From: Pseudomonadales bacterium
GTDB taxonomy: Bacteria > Pseudomonadota > Gammaproteobacteria > Pseudomonadales > Pseudohongiellaceae
Direction: 5' to 3'
NCBI GenBank assembly: GCA_024234395.1
Contig: JACKOH010000001.1
Location: forward strand, 186,001-250,000
DNA: 64,000 bases
Under the pieces are notes generated by a model that was not told the origin of the DNA, did not search any database, and worked only from the letters and a program-made list of their open reading frames with translations. Position 1 is the stretch's first letter, and each line of letters begins with the position of its first letter. Position numbers and translations under genes: made by a program. Below, one piece after another: positions 43,646 through 52,221 of this stretch.

Positions 43646-44067
43646 ACAGTGTGCATTATTCCCGGCAGATACCGTTCGCGATGCGACGAGTGGCCCCCAG
43701 GCTGAATTATGGAATCTTCAACCCGTTATCGCAATGCGCGGTAGCACCATCAGACCAGGCCGTGCCCTGCGGCGGGAAAACGGGTCGAGCAGGATATTCG
43801 CCGGACTTATAAGGAATGCCTGCACCAGTATGGCCCAATGTATTCTGCCTGCCGCGGCAGTGGGTCCGAAGCAGGGGCGCGGGATCCGGGGAGTATGCAC
43901 TGGTGGCGCTGAATCATGATTTCGGGCATGTTATGTGCATAAGAGATTTGCATTGCACATAAAGCATGAAGCGAATGGCCTATGGCTCAGGATTACCGGT
44001 CATAGTTGCTGCGGTACAGATTTGAAGTGTACTCCTCTGTTTATTTTTAAAGGTCACGTGGGTTGTC
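43646..44067. other. Intergenic region with inverted repeat
   Basis: About 420 bp between divergent genes. Apart from the TTATGTGCA/TGCACATAA inverted repeat at 43931-43962, I see no gene or recognisable promoter. Short frames in it lack ribosome-binding sites and homology. Confidence 0.4.
43931..43962. promoter_or_regulatory. Operator-like inverted repeat upstream of amidase gene
   Basis: TTATGTGCA (43931-43939) and TGCACATAA (43954-43962) are perfect inverted repeats with a 14-bp spacer. The arms are about 23 bp apart centre to centre, near two helical turns, as for a dimeric regulator. The spacer is AT-rich. It lies about 105 bp before the amidase start. No -35/-10 is convincingly visible. 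Confidence 0.45.
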
Positions 44068-45744
44068 ATGAAGCGGTTGTATATTCGGGTTAATTTTCTC
44101 GCAGCGTTGACGGTGCTGACGGGTTTTTTGCTGTCTCACCATGCTTTGGCTGCTGACAGCGAGGGCGACTTTGACATAGTCGAAGCCAGCATTCTGGATA
44201 TGCAGCGGGCGATGGCAGACGGAGAAATCACCTCCCGGGAACTGGTGGAAAAACACCTGATCCGGATCGCCATCTACGAAGAGCGGGTCAATGCATTGAT
44301 CGCAGTTAATCCCAATGCCCTGGCCGAAGCGGACCGGTTGGATGCCGAGCGGGCCAGAGGGCAGGTACGTGGCCCCCTGCATGGAATTCCTGTGGCACTG
44401 AAAGACAATATTCATACACTTGAACTGCCTACCACCGGAGGCGCGCTGGTATTCCGGGATTTCACGCCTCCCTATGAAGCGACTCTGACCCGGAACCTGC
44501 GTGAGGCCGGTGCCATCATCCTGGCCAAGACGGTTATGACCGAACTGGCGAATTACGTCGCCTCGGGCATGCCCGGCAACTACAGCGCGATCGGCGGTTA
44601 TGGCCTGAATCCCTATGACCCACGGCGTGATCCGCGCGAAGAGTTCAATGATGGACGTCCGGTCATGAGTGTGGGAGGGTCAAGTTCCGGAATCGGTACC
44701 GCAATGAGCTTCTGGGCTGCCAATGTGGGCACTGAAACCTCGGGTTCCATCCTGTCGCCGGCCAACGCCAATATGCTGGCGGCGATCAAGCCTACGGTCG
44801 GTCGTATCAGTCGTTGGGGGATCATACCGATAACCGCTGACCAGGATACTGCCGGCCCGATGGCGCGTACCATAACCGATGCGGCGTTGATGTTGGGAGT
44901 GCTGGAAGGCGCGGCTGCGGATCCCAATGACCCGGCCACCAACCGTTGTCGGGCACCTGTCAATAACGATTACCGCCCGCACCTGCTGGCTGATGGTTTG
45001 CAGGGTGCCAGGATCGGCATCCCGCGGGCCTACTACTACGATCCGGTCCAGGTTCCGGGCAGCAGCGAGACCCGCACCCGACTTCAGGGTGAAGCGGCGG
45101 AGGCCATGGCCGAGGTAATCAAGTTGTTGCGGGAACAGGGTGCGGTCATTGTCGACCCGGCCGACATCCCCAGTATTATCGATGACAATCCCAGTCAGAA
45201 TCTGCTCACCGCCCCGGACAGTAGCGTGCTGCCTTACGGTATGAAGCGGGATTTCAATGCCTGGCTGGCCACTCTTGGCCCGGACGCACCGGTAGGCAGC
45301 CTGACAGACCTGCGTCGCTGGAATCTGGACAACCGGGAGCGTGGCGCCATCAAGTATGGCCAGGCACGTCTCGACGGTGCCGATGCACTGGACCTGGTTG
45401 CAGATCGTGCTGCCTATCTGCAGGACCGGACTCTCGATCTTTTCCTGAATGCGACCCACGGTATCGATGAGGTCATGATTGATCTGGACCTGGATGCCCT
45501 GCTGTTTCCAGGTTCATCGGGAGCCGGCATTGCCGCCAAACCAGGCTACCCGACGGTCATGGTGCCGTTTACGCTGGTGTCGGAGGAGTCCGACCCGGCT
45601 TTTCCACCAGGCTTCGAACCCAGGCCACAGCCGTTGGGAGTCAGTTTTACCGGGATGGCGTGCAGTGAGGCCCGCCTTATCGAGTTGGCCTATGCCTTTG
45701 AACAGGCAAGCCGGGGTCGGATTCCTCCGCCTGACCTGCCCTGA
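44068..45744 (+). CDS. Exported amidase (amidase signature family)
   Basis: A 558-residue protein with a signal peptide ending in SHHALAADS. The Ser-Ser-Lys triad is visible: Lys in GIPVALKDNIHT, and the two Ser in VGGSSSGIGTAMS and VGTETSGSILSPA. The extra segment between (NPYDPRRDPREEFNDGR) is typical of secreted members. It hydrolyses an amide bond in the periplasm or outside; the natural substrate is unknown. The neighbouring genes encode a complete Liv-type importer on the opposite strand, so uptake of released amines or amino acids is possible (inference). Ends 85 bp before the convergent livF. Confidence 0.92.
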   Translation: MKRLYIRVNFLAALTVLTGFLLSHHALAADSEGDFDIVEASILDMQRAMADGEITSRELVEKHLIRIAIYEERVNALIAVNPNALAEADRLDAERARGQVRGPLHGIPVALKDNIHTLELPTTGGALVFRDFTPPYEATLTRNLREAGAIILAKTVMTELANYVASGMPGNYSAIGGYGLNPYDPRRDPREEFNDGRPVMSVGGSSSGIGTAMSFWAANVGTETSGSILSPANANMLAAIKPTVGRISRWGIIPITADQDTAGPMARTITDAALMLGVLEGAAADPNDPATNRCRAPVNNDYRPHLLADGLQGARIGIPRAYYYDPVQVPGSSETRTRLQGEAAEAMAEVIKLLREQGAVIVDPADIPSIIDDNPSQNLLTAPDSSVLPYGMKRDFNAWLATLGPDAPVGSLTDLRRWNLDNRERGAIKYGQARLDGADALDLVADRAAYLQDRTLDLFLNATHGIDEVMIDLDLDALLFPGSSGAGIAAKPGYPTVMVPFTLVSEESDPAFPPGFEPRPQPLGVSFTGMACSEARLIELAYAFEQASRGRIPPPDLP

Positions 45745-45829
45745 CCATTGCGCGTGTGGGCTGCCGATTTACATCCGCCAGCAGAGATATGTGCCCGGGA
45801 CCGCGGCTTCTTTCCGGTGGGGCGTCAAG

Positions 45830-46525
45830 CTATATTTCGAGCCACTCTGCCCGGACCGCGTCGGCCTGCTTCAGGGATGTCGGAGTGCCTTCGTAAACCA
45901 CTTCCCCATGCCCCATCACATAAAGCCGGCTGGAGACTCGCAGGGCGATATTGAGTTTTTGTTCAACCAGCAGAATTGCGACCCCTCGATCGGCGATTTC
46001 CCTGAGCAGGTTCCCCACCTGCTCCACAACCTTGGGCGCCAGGCCTTCAGTAGGTTCATCGATCATGACCAGCTCCGGGTCGCCCATCAGCGTGCGGCAC
46101 ATGCACAGCATCTGTTGCTCGCCTCCGCTCAGTACGCCGCCCGGAACATCGGCTCGCTGTTCCAGATTGGGGAACATCCGGAATAACTCCTCAATACTCC
46201 AACGGCCCGACCTGCGCATTGATTTCTGTCCCAGGATCAGATTCTGTCGAACTGTCAGGGTCGGAAAAATGTCGCGGTTTTCCGGAACATAGCCGATCCC
46301 GAGTTTGGCGATACGGTAAGCTGGCAGACCGGCGATCTCCTGACCTCGAAAGCGGATAGAGCCCTGTGGCGGGACTTCGCCCATTATGGATTTAACCGTT
46401 GTAGAGCGCCCCACGCCATTACGTCCGAGCAGGCTGACGATCTCGCCTTCCTGGATGTTGAAATTTACCCCCTGGAGAATATGGCTTTTGCCGTAATAGG
46501 CATGCAGATCTGTGACTTCAAGCAC
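45830..46525 (-). CDS. livF: ABC transporter ATP-binding protein, LivF type
   Basis: Start at GTG 46525 (VLEVTDLHAYYG), with GAGGAAA 7 nt upstream and an 8-bp overlap with the livG end; 231 aa. The Walker A loop reads GRNGVGRST with Arg in place of the usual Lys; the ABC signature LSGGEQQMLCMCR and Walker B LVMIDEPTEGLA are intact. Order and overlaps define a Liv operon: binding protein, LivH, LivM, LivG, LivF. The Arg variant occurs in some HAAT-family ATPases, so activity is likely but unproven. The substrate is probably a branched-chain amino acid or amide. Confidence 0.9.
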   Translation of the reverse strand: MLEVTDLHAYYGKSHILQGVNFNIQEGEIVSLLGRNGVGRSTTVKSIMGEVPPQGSIRFRGQEIAGLPAYRIAKLGIGYVPENRDIFPTLTVRQNLILGQKSMRRSGRWSIEELFRMFPNLEQRADVPGGVLSGGEQQMLCMCRTLMGDPELVMIDEPTEGLAPKVVEQVGNLLREIADRGVAILLVEQKLNIALRVSSRLYVMGHGEVVYEGTPTSLKQADAVRAEWLEI

Positions 46526-47270
46526 CGGCAGTTTCCTCACCAAGGTAGGCTTCCTGAACCCGCGGATTGTTGCGAATATTCAGGGGTGTATCGGTGGCGA
46601 GTATCTGGCCGTAGACCAGGACACTGATGCGATCGGCAACATCGAAAACGATATTCATATCATGCTCCACCATCACCAGGGTTTTGCCTTCGGTGACTTT
46701 TCGAATCAGCTGTACAGCGCTCTGAGCCTCGCTATGGCTCATTCCGGCTACCGGTTCGTCCAGCAGGATGACATCGGCACCACCGGCAATGGCAATCCCC
46801 AGTTCCAGGGCCCGCTGCTGGGCATAGGCAAGTTCTGCAGCCGGGTAGTGAGCGCGGCTGCTGAGCCCGATCTGATCGAGAACGGCATGGGTTCGATCAT
46901 TGAGCCTGGTAGCCTTACCCAGCAGATGCCAGAATGAATAGCGATAGCCGCTGCTCCACAGCAATGCACAACGAACGTTCTCAAATACATTCATGTGGGG
47001 GAAAATATTGGTGACCTGAAAGCTGCGTGCGAGTCCCTGTCTGGCTATCTGGTAGGGAGGGCGGTTATGGATCGGCTTTCCTTTCAATTTAATAGCGCCA
47101 GACGTCACTGAATAACGGCCACTGATGAGATGAAACAGGGTAGACTTGCCGGCGCCATTGGGACCGATAATGGCATGCTTTTCTCCTGCCTGGATATCAA
47201 GATCGACACCCCGGATAATGGGTGTGGCACCGAACTTTTTGGTCACCTGCTGCAGGGAAAGGATAGTCAT
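46518..47270 (-). CDS. livG: ABC transporter ATP-binding protein, LivG type
   Basis: A 250-residue protein. Walker A is GPNGAGKSTLFHLISG, and the signature motif is weak: AYAQQRALELGIAIAGG replaces the usual LSGGQ, as normal in LivG. Walker B follows as VILLDEPVAGMSHSEA. Overlaps livM by 4 bp (ATGA) upstream and livF downstream. It hydrolyses ATP at the inner face of the permease LivHM. Start at the ATGA junction is well supported by the overlap. Confidence 0.93.
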   Translation of the reverse strand: MTILSLQQVTKKFGATPIIRGVDLDIQAGEKHAIIGPNGAGKSTLFHLISGRYSVTSGAIKLKGKPIHNRPPYQIARQGLARSFQVTNIFPHMNVFENVRCALLWSSGYRYSFWHLLGKATRLNDRTHAVLDQIGLSSRAHYPAAELAYAQQRALELGIAIAGGADVILLDEPVAGMSHSEAQSAVQLIRKVTEGKTLVMVEHDMNIVFDVADRISVLVYGQILATDTPLNIRNNPRVQEAYLGEETAGA

Positions 47271-48490
47271 TTCGCGCGCTTCCCTTCGGTGTTGGCTGCA
47301 TGCCAGGCATCTCTCAATTGCGGAAGGGATGACCGGGTTGCGTAACCGGCGCCCAGAGTCAGCAGCACCGGCAGTGCCCAGCTGACCAATTGATCAGGGT
47401 TGAGCGGCAGGCCAAGGAAATGAAATATATCAGCCTCGGTGTGACTCATTTCAATCAGGCCGATCAGGCTGGCCGCACACAACAGCGCCGGTACCCCGGT
47501 GACCAGGTAGGGCAGTGCCAGGGTTTTCAATCTGCCGTGATGCCAGGCCAGCTGATGCAGCATGATGAAGCCTGCAAAGCCCCGGGGAAGAAACATGACG
47601 GTCAGCACAAACATGATACCCAGATACAGCATCCACAACTCGGTGTAATTGCTGAGCAGCGAATTCATCAATGTCAGTACAACAGCGCCGATAATAGGGC
47701 CGACAAAGTAGCCAAGACCGCCAATATAGGCCATCAGCAGGACCCGGCCGGAGGTGGCTGCATTGAGATTCTCTTCGGTCAGGAATTCAAAATTCATGGC
47801 AAACAGGCCGCCGGCGATACCGGCAAACAGACCGGCTGCGCAGAAGGAAATGAATCGGACCCGCCTGGCACTGTAGCCGATAAATTCAGCGCGCTCAGGA
47901 TTGTCCCGTACCGCGTTCGCCATACGACCAGCTGGAGTCTGGGTGAACAGGTACATGAACAGCGTTGCAATAAAGACCCAGAAAGCGGCGAGATAGTAGA
48001 CTTCCACGTCCTGGGCAAAATCGACGCCAAAGAAAGGGGGACCGAACGTGCGGTCGCCTATCACCCCGGCTTCACCGCCAAAGAAATCAACGAAGATCAG
48101 CGAAGAAGCCGCGATCAATTCACCCATCCCCAGGGAAATCATGGCAAACACGGTACCGGCCTTGCGGGTTGAAAAACTGCCGATAAAAATTGCAGCGACC
48201 AGTCCGAACAGGCCGCCTACCATGGGGATCAGGGTCACTGAAAAAGTCACTGTCTCAAATTCGATCATGACCAGCGCATGAACCGCCATGAACCCGCCCA
48301 GGCCAAAATACACCGCATGTCCGAATGACAGCATGCCGCCCTGGCCGAGCAGCATGTTGTAGCTCAGGGCAATGACAATGGCTATCGCCATCTGGTTGAG
48401 AATGGAAATTCCCATGATGGAATCAAACAACAGCGGCAGGATGAGCAGGATGGCCAGAAACACGACCCAGATACTTAACTTCTTCAGCAT
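47267..48490 (-). CDS. livM: ABC transporter permease, LivM type
   Basis: A 407-residue protein with about ten membrane segments. The family motif GQGGMLSFGHAVYFGLGGFM appears near residues 50-70, and ARRVRFISFCAAGLFAGIAGG is the cytoplasmic coupling region. It forms the channel with LivH. The C-terminal part (from about residue 330) is longer than usual and contains extra hydrophobic segments (TLALPYLVTGVPALLCAASL). Starts 4 bp after livH, in the same operon. Confidence 0.92.
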   Translation of the reverse strand: MLKKLSIWVVFLAILLILPLLFDSIMGISILNQMAIAIVIALSYNMLLGQGGMLSFGHAVYFGLGGFMAVHALVMIEFETVTFSVTLIPMVGGLFGLVAAIFIGSFSTRKAGTVFAMISLGMGELIAASSLIFVDFFGGEAGVIGDRTFGPPFFGVDFAQDVEVYYLAAFWVFIATLFMYLFTQTPAGRMANAVRDNPERAEFIGYSARRVRFISFCAAGLFAGIAGGLFAMNFEFLTEENLNAATSGRVLLMAYIGGLGYFVGPIIGAVVLTLMNSLLSNYTELWMLYLGIMFVLTVMFLPRGFAGFIMLHQLAWHHGRLKTLALPYLVTGVPALLCAASLIGLIEMSHTEADIFHFLGLPLNPDQLVSWALPVLLTLGAGYATRSSLPQLRDAWHAANTEGKRAK

Positions 48491-48494
48491 CGGC

Positions 48495-49445
48495 CTACTC
48501 TTCCCGCTTGCCGAGCAGGCCGGTAGGACGGAATATCAGAACCAGTACCAGCAACAGAAAAGGCAGGATCGGGGCAATTTGGGGCAGGGTCAGTGTCCAC
48601 AAATCATTGAGCGGGTGGCTGCGTTCGAATGAGACTCCCAGCAGGGCGAGCAGATCTTGCATTCCCAGGTCAGAGGCGATGGCATAGGATTGCAGCAGGC
48701 CGATCAACAGAGAAGCAATGAAGGCACCGGCAAGAGAGCCTAAACCACCGATTACCACGATCACAAAAACGATACTCCCCAACACAACGGCCATGCCCGG
48801 GAAGGTGGTAAGTACCGGCCCCGCGATAACGCCGGCCACTCCGGCCAGGGCGGATCCAACGCCGAACACTCCCATAAAAATCAGTGGAACATTGTGTCCC
48901 AGGCTGGCGACAGTGTGGGGGTGGGTAATGGCGGCCTGGATAATAATTCCAATCCGGCTCCGGGTAAGCAGGTAGTACAGGCCAATGAAAATCAGCACCG
49001 ATATGAAAATCATGAAGCCCCGGTATGCGGAAAACTCCTGGCCGAACAGGGTGAACAGTGGAAAATCAAGAATATCCGGCTGCTGGTAATTTTTGGTATC
49101 CCGACCCCAGAAAAACTGCACCAGTTCCTCGATCAGGAATGCCAGCCCGAAGGTGAACACCAGTTCCGCAACATGGCCGTGGCGATGGACATGACGAAGC
49201 CCGTAACGTTCCACCAGCGCACCGAGTATGCCGACGATGACCGGCGCTAGCAGCAGGCCGATCCAGAACCCCAGGTAGGAGCTGATGGAATAGGCAAAGT
49301 AAGCACCCAGCATGTAGAAACTGGCGTGGGCGAAATTCAGCACCCCCATCATGCTGAAAATCAGGGTCAAGCCGCTGGCCAGCATGAACAGCAGCAACCC
49401 GGTGACCAGCCCATTTAGAGTTGCAAATAGGAATACGTCCAACAT
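48495..49445 (-). CDS. livH: ABC transporter permease, LivH type
   Basis: A 316-residue protein with eight or nine membrane segments. FSMMGVLNFAHASFYMLGAYF is the conserved LivH opening, and VVIGGLGSLAGAFIASLLIG is the conserved coupling region. It pairs with LivM in the inner membrane. The binding-protein gene lies 47 bp upstream on the same strand, so it is probably transcribed from the promoter before that gene. Confidence 0.93.
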   Translation of the reverse strand: MLDVFLFATLNGLVTGLLLFMLASGLTLIFSMMGVLNFAHASFYMLGAYFAYSISSYLGFWIGLLLAPVIVGILGALVERYGLRHVHRHGHVAELVFTFGLAFLIEELVQFFWGRDTKNYQQPDILDFPLFTLFGQEFSAYRGFMIFISVLIFIGLYYLLTRSRIGIIIQAAITHPHTVASLGHNVPLIFMGVFGVGSALAGVAGVIAGPVLTTFPGMAVVLGSIVFVIVVIGGLGSLAGAFIASLLIGLLQSYAIASDLGMQDLLALLGVSFERSHPLNDLWTLTLPQIAPILPFLLLVLVLIFRPTGLLGKREE

Positions 49446-49492
49446 TCTCCCATGCTCTCAGCGCGGTTCCTGTTATTGTCAGCGCGGTGAAT

Positions 49493-50752
49493 TCAGCGTC
49501 GGGGGCGACTCATCCTGCAGCTGGTTTCCCGAATGGTCTGCTCAGCGGGAACATGATATTCACTGTAGAGTCCGAAACCGGAATTGTCGGCGTCGAACTC
49601 GATGCCTTCATTGGTATGGACAGAAATATGCAGTGACTGGAAAATCTGGTGATCGGCTCCGCGCATCCATACCTCCTCGCCGCTGAGCGTGGTATGCCGC
49701 CGGTCCTCCAGCGCCAGGGCGATATCATAGGGATCGGTACTACCACTGTCTTCGATGGCTTCCACCACCATGCGCAAGGCGTTGATGATCCGGGGTTGAG
49801 TGACATCGTTATCCGGGTTGGCGGCTTTGAAGGCACGGATGAACTGCTTTCGTTCCTCGGTCGGAATCGGGTTCGAAGTTTCGTTGTGTACCAGGTAGAC
49901 CAGGCCCTTCGCGTCTTCGCCGAGAGTCGCGGTGATACCGTCATAGGCGGCGTAAAACGTATATATGGGGATCTTTAAGCCCGAATCGATGATCGAACGT
50001 GCCAGGGAAACCATATCGGCTCCGAAGTTACCGGTGATGACTGCGTCAGCTCCGGAGGCCACAATCTTGGTGACATAGGGAGTGAAATCCTTTACCTGCC
50101 CGATGGGGTGAAATTCATTGCCGACGATGTCGATGTCCGGCCGTTTTGCCTTCAGCATGGCAATCGCATTGTCCGAAACCGCCTGCCCGAAGGAATAATC
50201 CTGACCTATGATATAAACGCTCTTGATGTCGTTGTTCATGGCAATGTAATCAGTCAGCACCTCCAGTTTCATGATCACGTGTGCATCGAAGCGGAAATGC
50301 CAGAAGCTGCAGTTTTCTTCGGTCAACACGGGGTCGACGGCGGAATAGTTAATTTGCAGCACCTCCTGTCCCGGGTTGCGACGATTGTGTCTGATGATTG
50401 CTGAATTGAGCGTATTGGCGACCGCGGAACTGTTACCCTGGAAAATGATCTGTATGCCTTCACCGACCGCACGGCGGAATTGCAATTGAGTCTCAGTTGG
50501 ACTCTGCTTGTTGTCCAGGGGAACGATTTCTATCCGGCGCCCGTCAAGGATGCCGCCTTTGCTGTTGTAAAAGTAATCTGCCGCGAACTGCAGTTGTTTG
50601 AGACCGTTATTACCGATTGAGGCGAAAGAGCCCGACAGTGGATCGATAAAAGCGATTCGCAGCGGCTCCTGTGCCAGACCCGAAGAGGAAATGACGACCA
50701 GGCTGATGGAAATCAGGCACCGTATGAGTACTGTCTGCAGGGAGTTTTTCAT
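49493..50752 (-). CDS. Periplasmic substrate-binding protein of the Liv-type ABC transporter
   Basis: A 419-residue protein with a signal peptide (RCLISISLVVISSSGLAQ). LRIAFIDPLSGSFASIGNN is the standard type I periplasmic-binding opening, and VYIIGQDYSFGQAVSDNAI and [18 protein letters not shown] follow. It binds the solute outside the inner membrane and delivers it to LivHM. Whether the ligand is a branched-chain amino acid, another amino acid, a short amide or an aromatic acid cannot be read. It is the first gene of a five-gene operon ordered binding protein, H, M, G, F. Confidence 0.9.
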   Translation of the reverse strand: MKNSLQTVLIRCLISISLVVISSSGLAQEPLRIAFIDPLSGSFASIGNNGLKQLQFAADYFYNSKGGILDGRRIEIVPLDNKQSPTETQLQFRRAVGEGIQIIFQGNSSAVANTLNSAIIRHNRRNPGQEVLQINYSAVDPVLTEENCSFWHFRFDAHVIMKLEVLTDYIAMNNDIKSVYIIGQDYSFGQAVSDNAIAMLKAKRPDIDIVGNEFHPIGQVKDFTPYVTKIVASGADAVITGNFGADMVSLARSIIDSGLKIPIYTFYAAYDGITATLGEDAKGLVYLVHNETSNPIPTEERKQFIRAFKAANPDNDVTQPRIINALRMVVEAIEDSGSTDPYDIALALEDRRHTTLSGEEVWMRGADHQIFQSLHISVHTNEGIEFDADNSGFGLYSEYHVPAEQTIRETSCRMSRPRR

Positions 50753-50846
50753 TGTTTTCAGTCCGTGACTTGATCAGGGTAATGCCGCCGGAACCAGGTA
50801 AATAAGTAACCGGTTCAAGGGGTTGCCGGGGACTGCCTATTATTAT

Positions 50847-50867
50847 GTTAATGCTTCGGACATTAAC
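50847..50867. other. Hairpin with UUCG tetraloop
   Basis: GTTAATGC-TTCG-G-A-CATTAAC forms an 8-bp stem with one bulged A, capped by a UUCG tetraloop. It lies in the divergent space between the binding-protein gene and arfB. A role in RNA stability of either transcript is possible, but nothing else in the region supports a function. Confidence 0.4.
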
Positions 50868-51030
50868 CCAGAGTTGCGAGCCAAATCAAGAACAGAATAA
50901 TAGGACGGGACAAATGCGGGGAAAATTGGTATCAACGGGACGCAGCCCGGGTAAACAGGTCCGGTTACAGTAAAATAAGCTCGTGGGGCCCCGGAACAAT
51001 CAGGGACTCCTCAATCAAAGGCTCCTCGTT

Positions 51031-51447
51031 ATGAGACTGGCAGGTTACGACATTCCTGATCATGAGATCGATCTGCAGGCAACCCATGCCAGCGGGCCGG
51101 GCGGTCAGAACGTCAACAAGGTGTCCTCGGCGATTCATCTGCGTTTCGATGTTTCCGCCTCCAGCCTGCCGGATTTTTGTAAGGCCCGGCTGTTGAGTAT
51201 TCACGACCAGCGGGTCACCTCGCAGGGTGTCATCGTCATCAAGGCACAACGCTACCGCTCGCAGGAATTGAATCGACGCGAGGCCCTGCAGCGACTTGAG
51301 GAATTGATCGGCCGGGCAATGCACCGGCCCAGACCCAGAAAGGCGACCCGACCAAGTGCTGCTGCGAAACGGAAACGGGTTACCGAAAAAAAGGCGCGAG
51401 GGCGGATCAAAAGGTTGCGGGACGCTCCCGGAGCGGGAGAATCCTGA
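51031..51447 (+). CDS. arfB: Alternative ribosome-rescue factor ArfB
   Basis: Start at ATG 51031 (MRLAGYDIPDHEIDLQATH), giving 138 aa, close to E. coli YaeJ/ArfB (140 aa); AAAGG is 9 nt upstream. The peptide-release GGQ motif is in HASGPGGQNVNKVSSAI. The C-terminal tail is strongly basic (RPRPRKATRPSAAAKRKR), which in ArfB enters the empty mRNA channel of stalled ribosomes. It releases the peptide from ribosomes that have run off a message. Monocistronic; the start codons further upstream give a non-homologous extension. Confidence 0.93.
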   Translation: MRLAGYDIPDHEIDLQATHASGPGGQNVNKVSSAIHLRFDVSASSLPDFCKARLLSIHDQRVTSQGVIVIKAQRYRSQELNRREALQRLEELIGRAMHRPRPRKATRPSAAAKRKRVTEKKARGRIKRLRDAPGAGES

Positions 51448-51527
51448 ACTGCCTACAACCCCTGCCGGGTAGGGAAATTCCTGGACTGTTGCCCTGCCAG
51501 TTGCTGTGGATTGCTGAGGATTTAAAT

Positions 51528-51611
51528 AAGGTTAAAGGTTAAAGGTTAAAGGTTAAAGGTTAAAGGTAAGAGGTTAGGGGTTAAGGAATAAGGATTAAGG
51601 GTTAAGGCTTA
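51528..51611. repeat. Heptamer tandem array (AAGGTTA)n
   Basis: Twelve 7-bp units: five perfect AAGGTTA copies, then seven degraded ones (AAGGTAA, GAGGTTA, GGGGTTA, AGGAATA, AGGATTA, AGGGTTA, AGGCTTA). It ends about 30 bp before the start of a secreted-protein gene, upstream of its ribosome-binding site. Confidence 0.9.
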
Positions 51612-51641
51612 AGATAGCCGGGTAACGGAGGAAATCCACCA

Positions 51642-52181
51642 GTGATTTTACGCAATTTGCTGCTGTTGTGGCTGTTGTCATGGGCTTTTTCGGCAGCCTG
51701 CCTCGCCCAGAACGCAGAGGAAATCGAACGCTTTGCAGACGCGCAGCAGACTTTCAAGTTCATAGCCAGGACGCTGCGCGACTATGACCGCAATGGCGAA
51801 ATTGATCAATCGCTCGACATCGAACCCGGGGCAAGAGACACTTTTATCGAACTGCTAAGGCACTATTATGCCGACTTCACCGAAGCGTTCAGTCCCGACA
51901 GCAATTTCTGCCGCTTTTATCAGAATCCCCGCAACGCCATTATGGAAATAGAAGAACGGGCGGCGCTGGCATTCCAGTATCTTCGTCAGCCGGCCGACCG
52001 GGTGCAACGCTATGCTGACTTAGCAAGTCAGTTTGGCGAGCAGGTTCGGGCTGAACTGGGCGATACCGTGGCCGCTGCCATTGAGCGCCTCAAGACCGAC
52101 GCTTCCAGTTTCGAATATCTGCCGGGATTTGAAATGTATAGTGCGGAACGGGTCAACTTCGCAGATACTGCGTGTCGGTAA
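51642..52181 (+). CDS. Secreted protein of unknown function
   Basis: A 179-residue protein with GTG start and GGAGGAA 8 nt upstream. A signal peptide (LLLLWLLSWAFSAACLAQN) precedes a mostly helical mature part, NAEEIERFADAQQTFKFIA. An Asp-rich stretch DYDRNGEIDQSLDIEPG resembles an EF-hand-like calcium loop (D-x-N-G-E-I-D), but only one is present. Two Cys (NFCRF and the C-terminal TACR) could form a disulfide. No family recognised. A heptamer tandem repeat lies just upstream, and alanine dehydrogenase begins 40 bp downstream. Confidence 0.7.
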   Translation: MILRNLLLLWLLSWAFSAACLAQNAEEIERFADAQQTFKFIARTLRDYDRNGEIDQSLDIEPGARDTFIELLRHYYADFTEAFSPDSNFCRFYQNPRNAIMEIEERAALAFQYLRQPADRVQRYADLASQFGEQVRAELGDTVAAAIERLKTDASSFEYLPGFEMYSAERVNFADTACR

Positions 52182-52221
52182 AGTTTTTTCGCATACCTGA
52201 CCGGAAACCGGGAGTCGGATC

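Noticed and set aside
51528..51611. CRISPR array or telomere-like sequence
   Set aside because: The repeats are contiguous 7-bp units with no spacers and are decaying; no cas gene or chromosome end is near.
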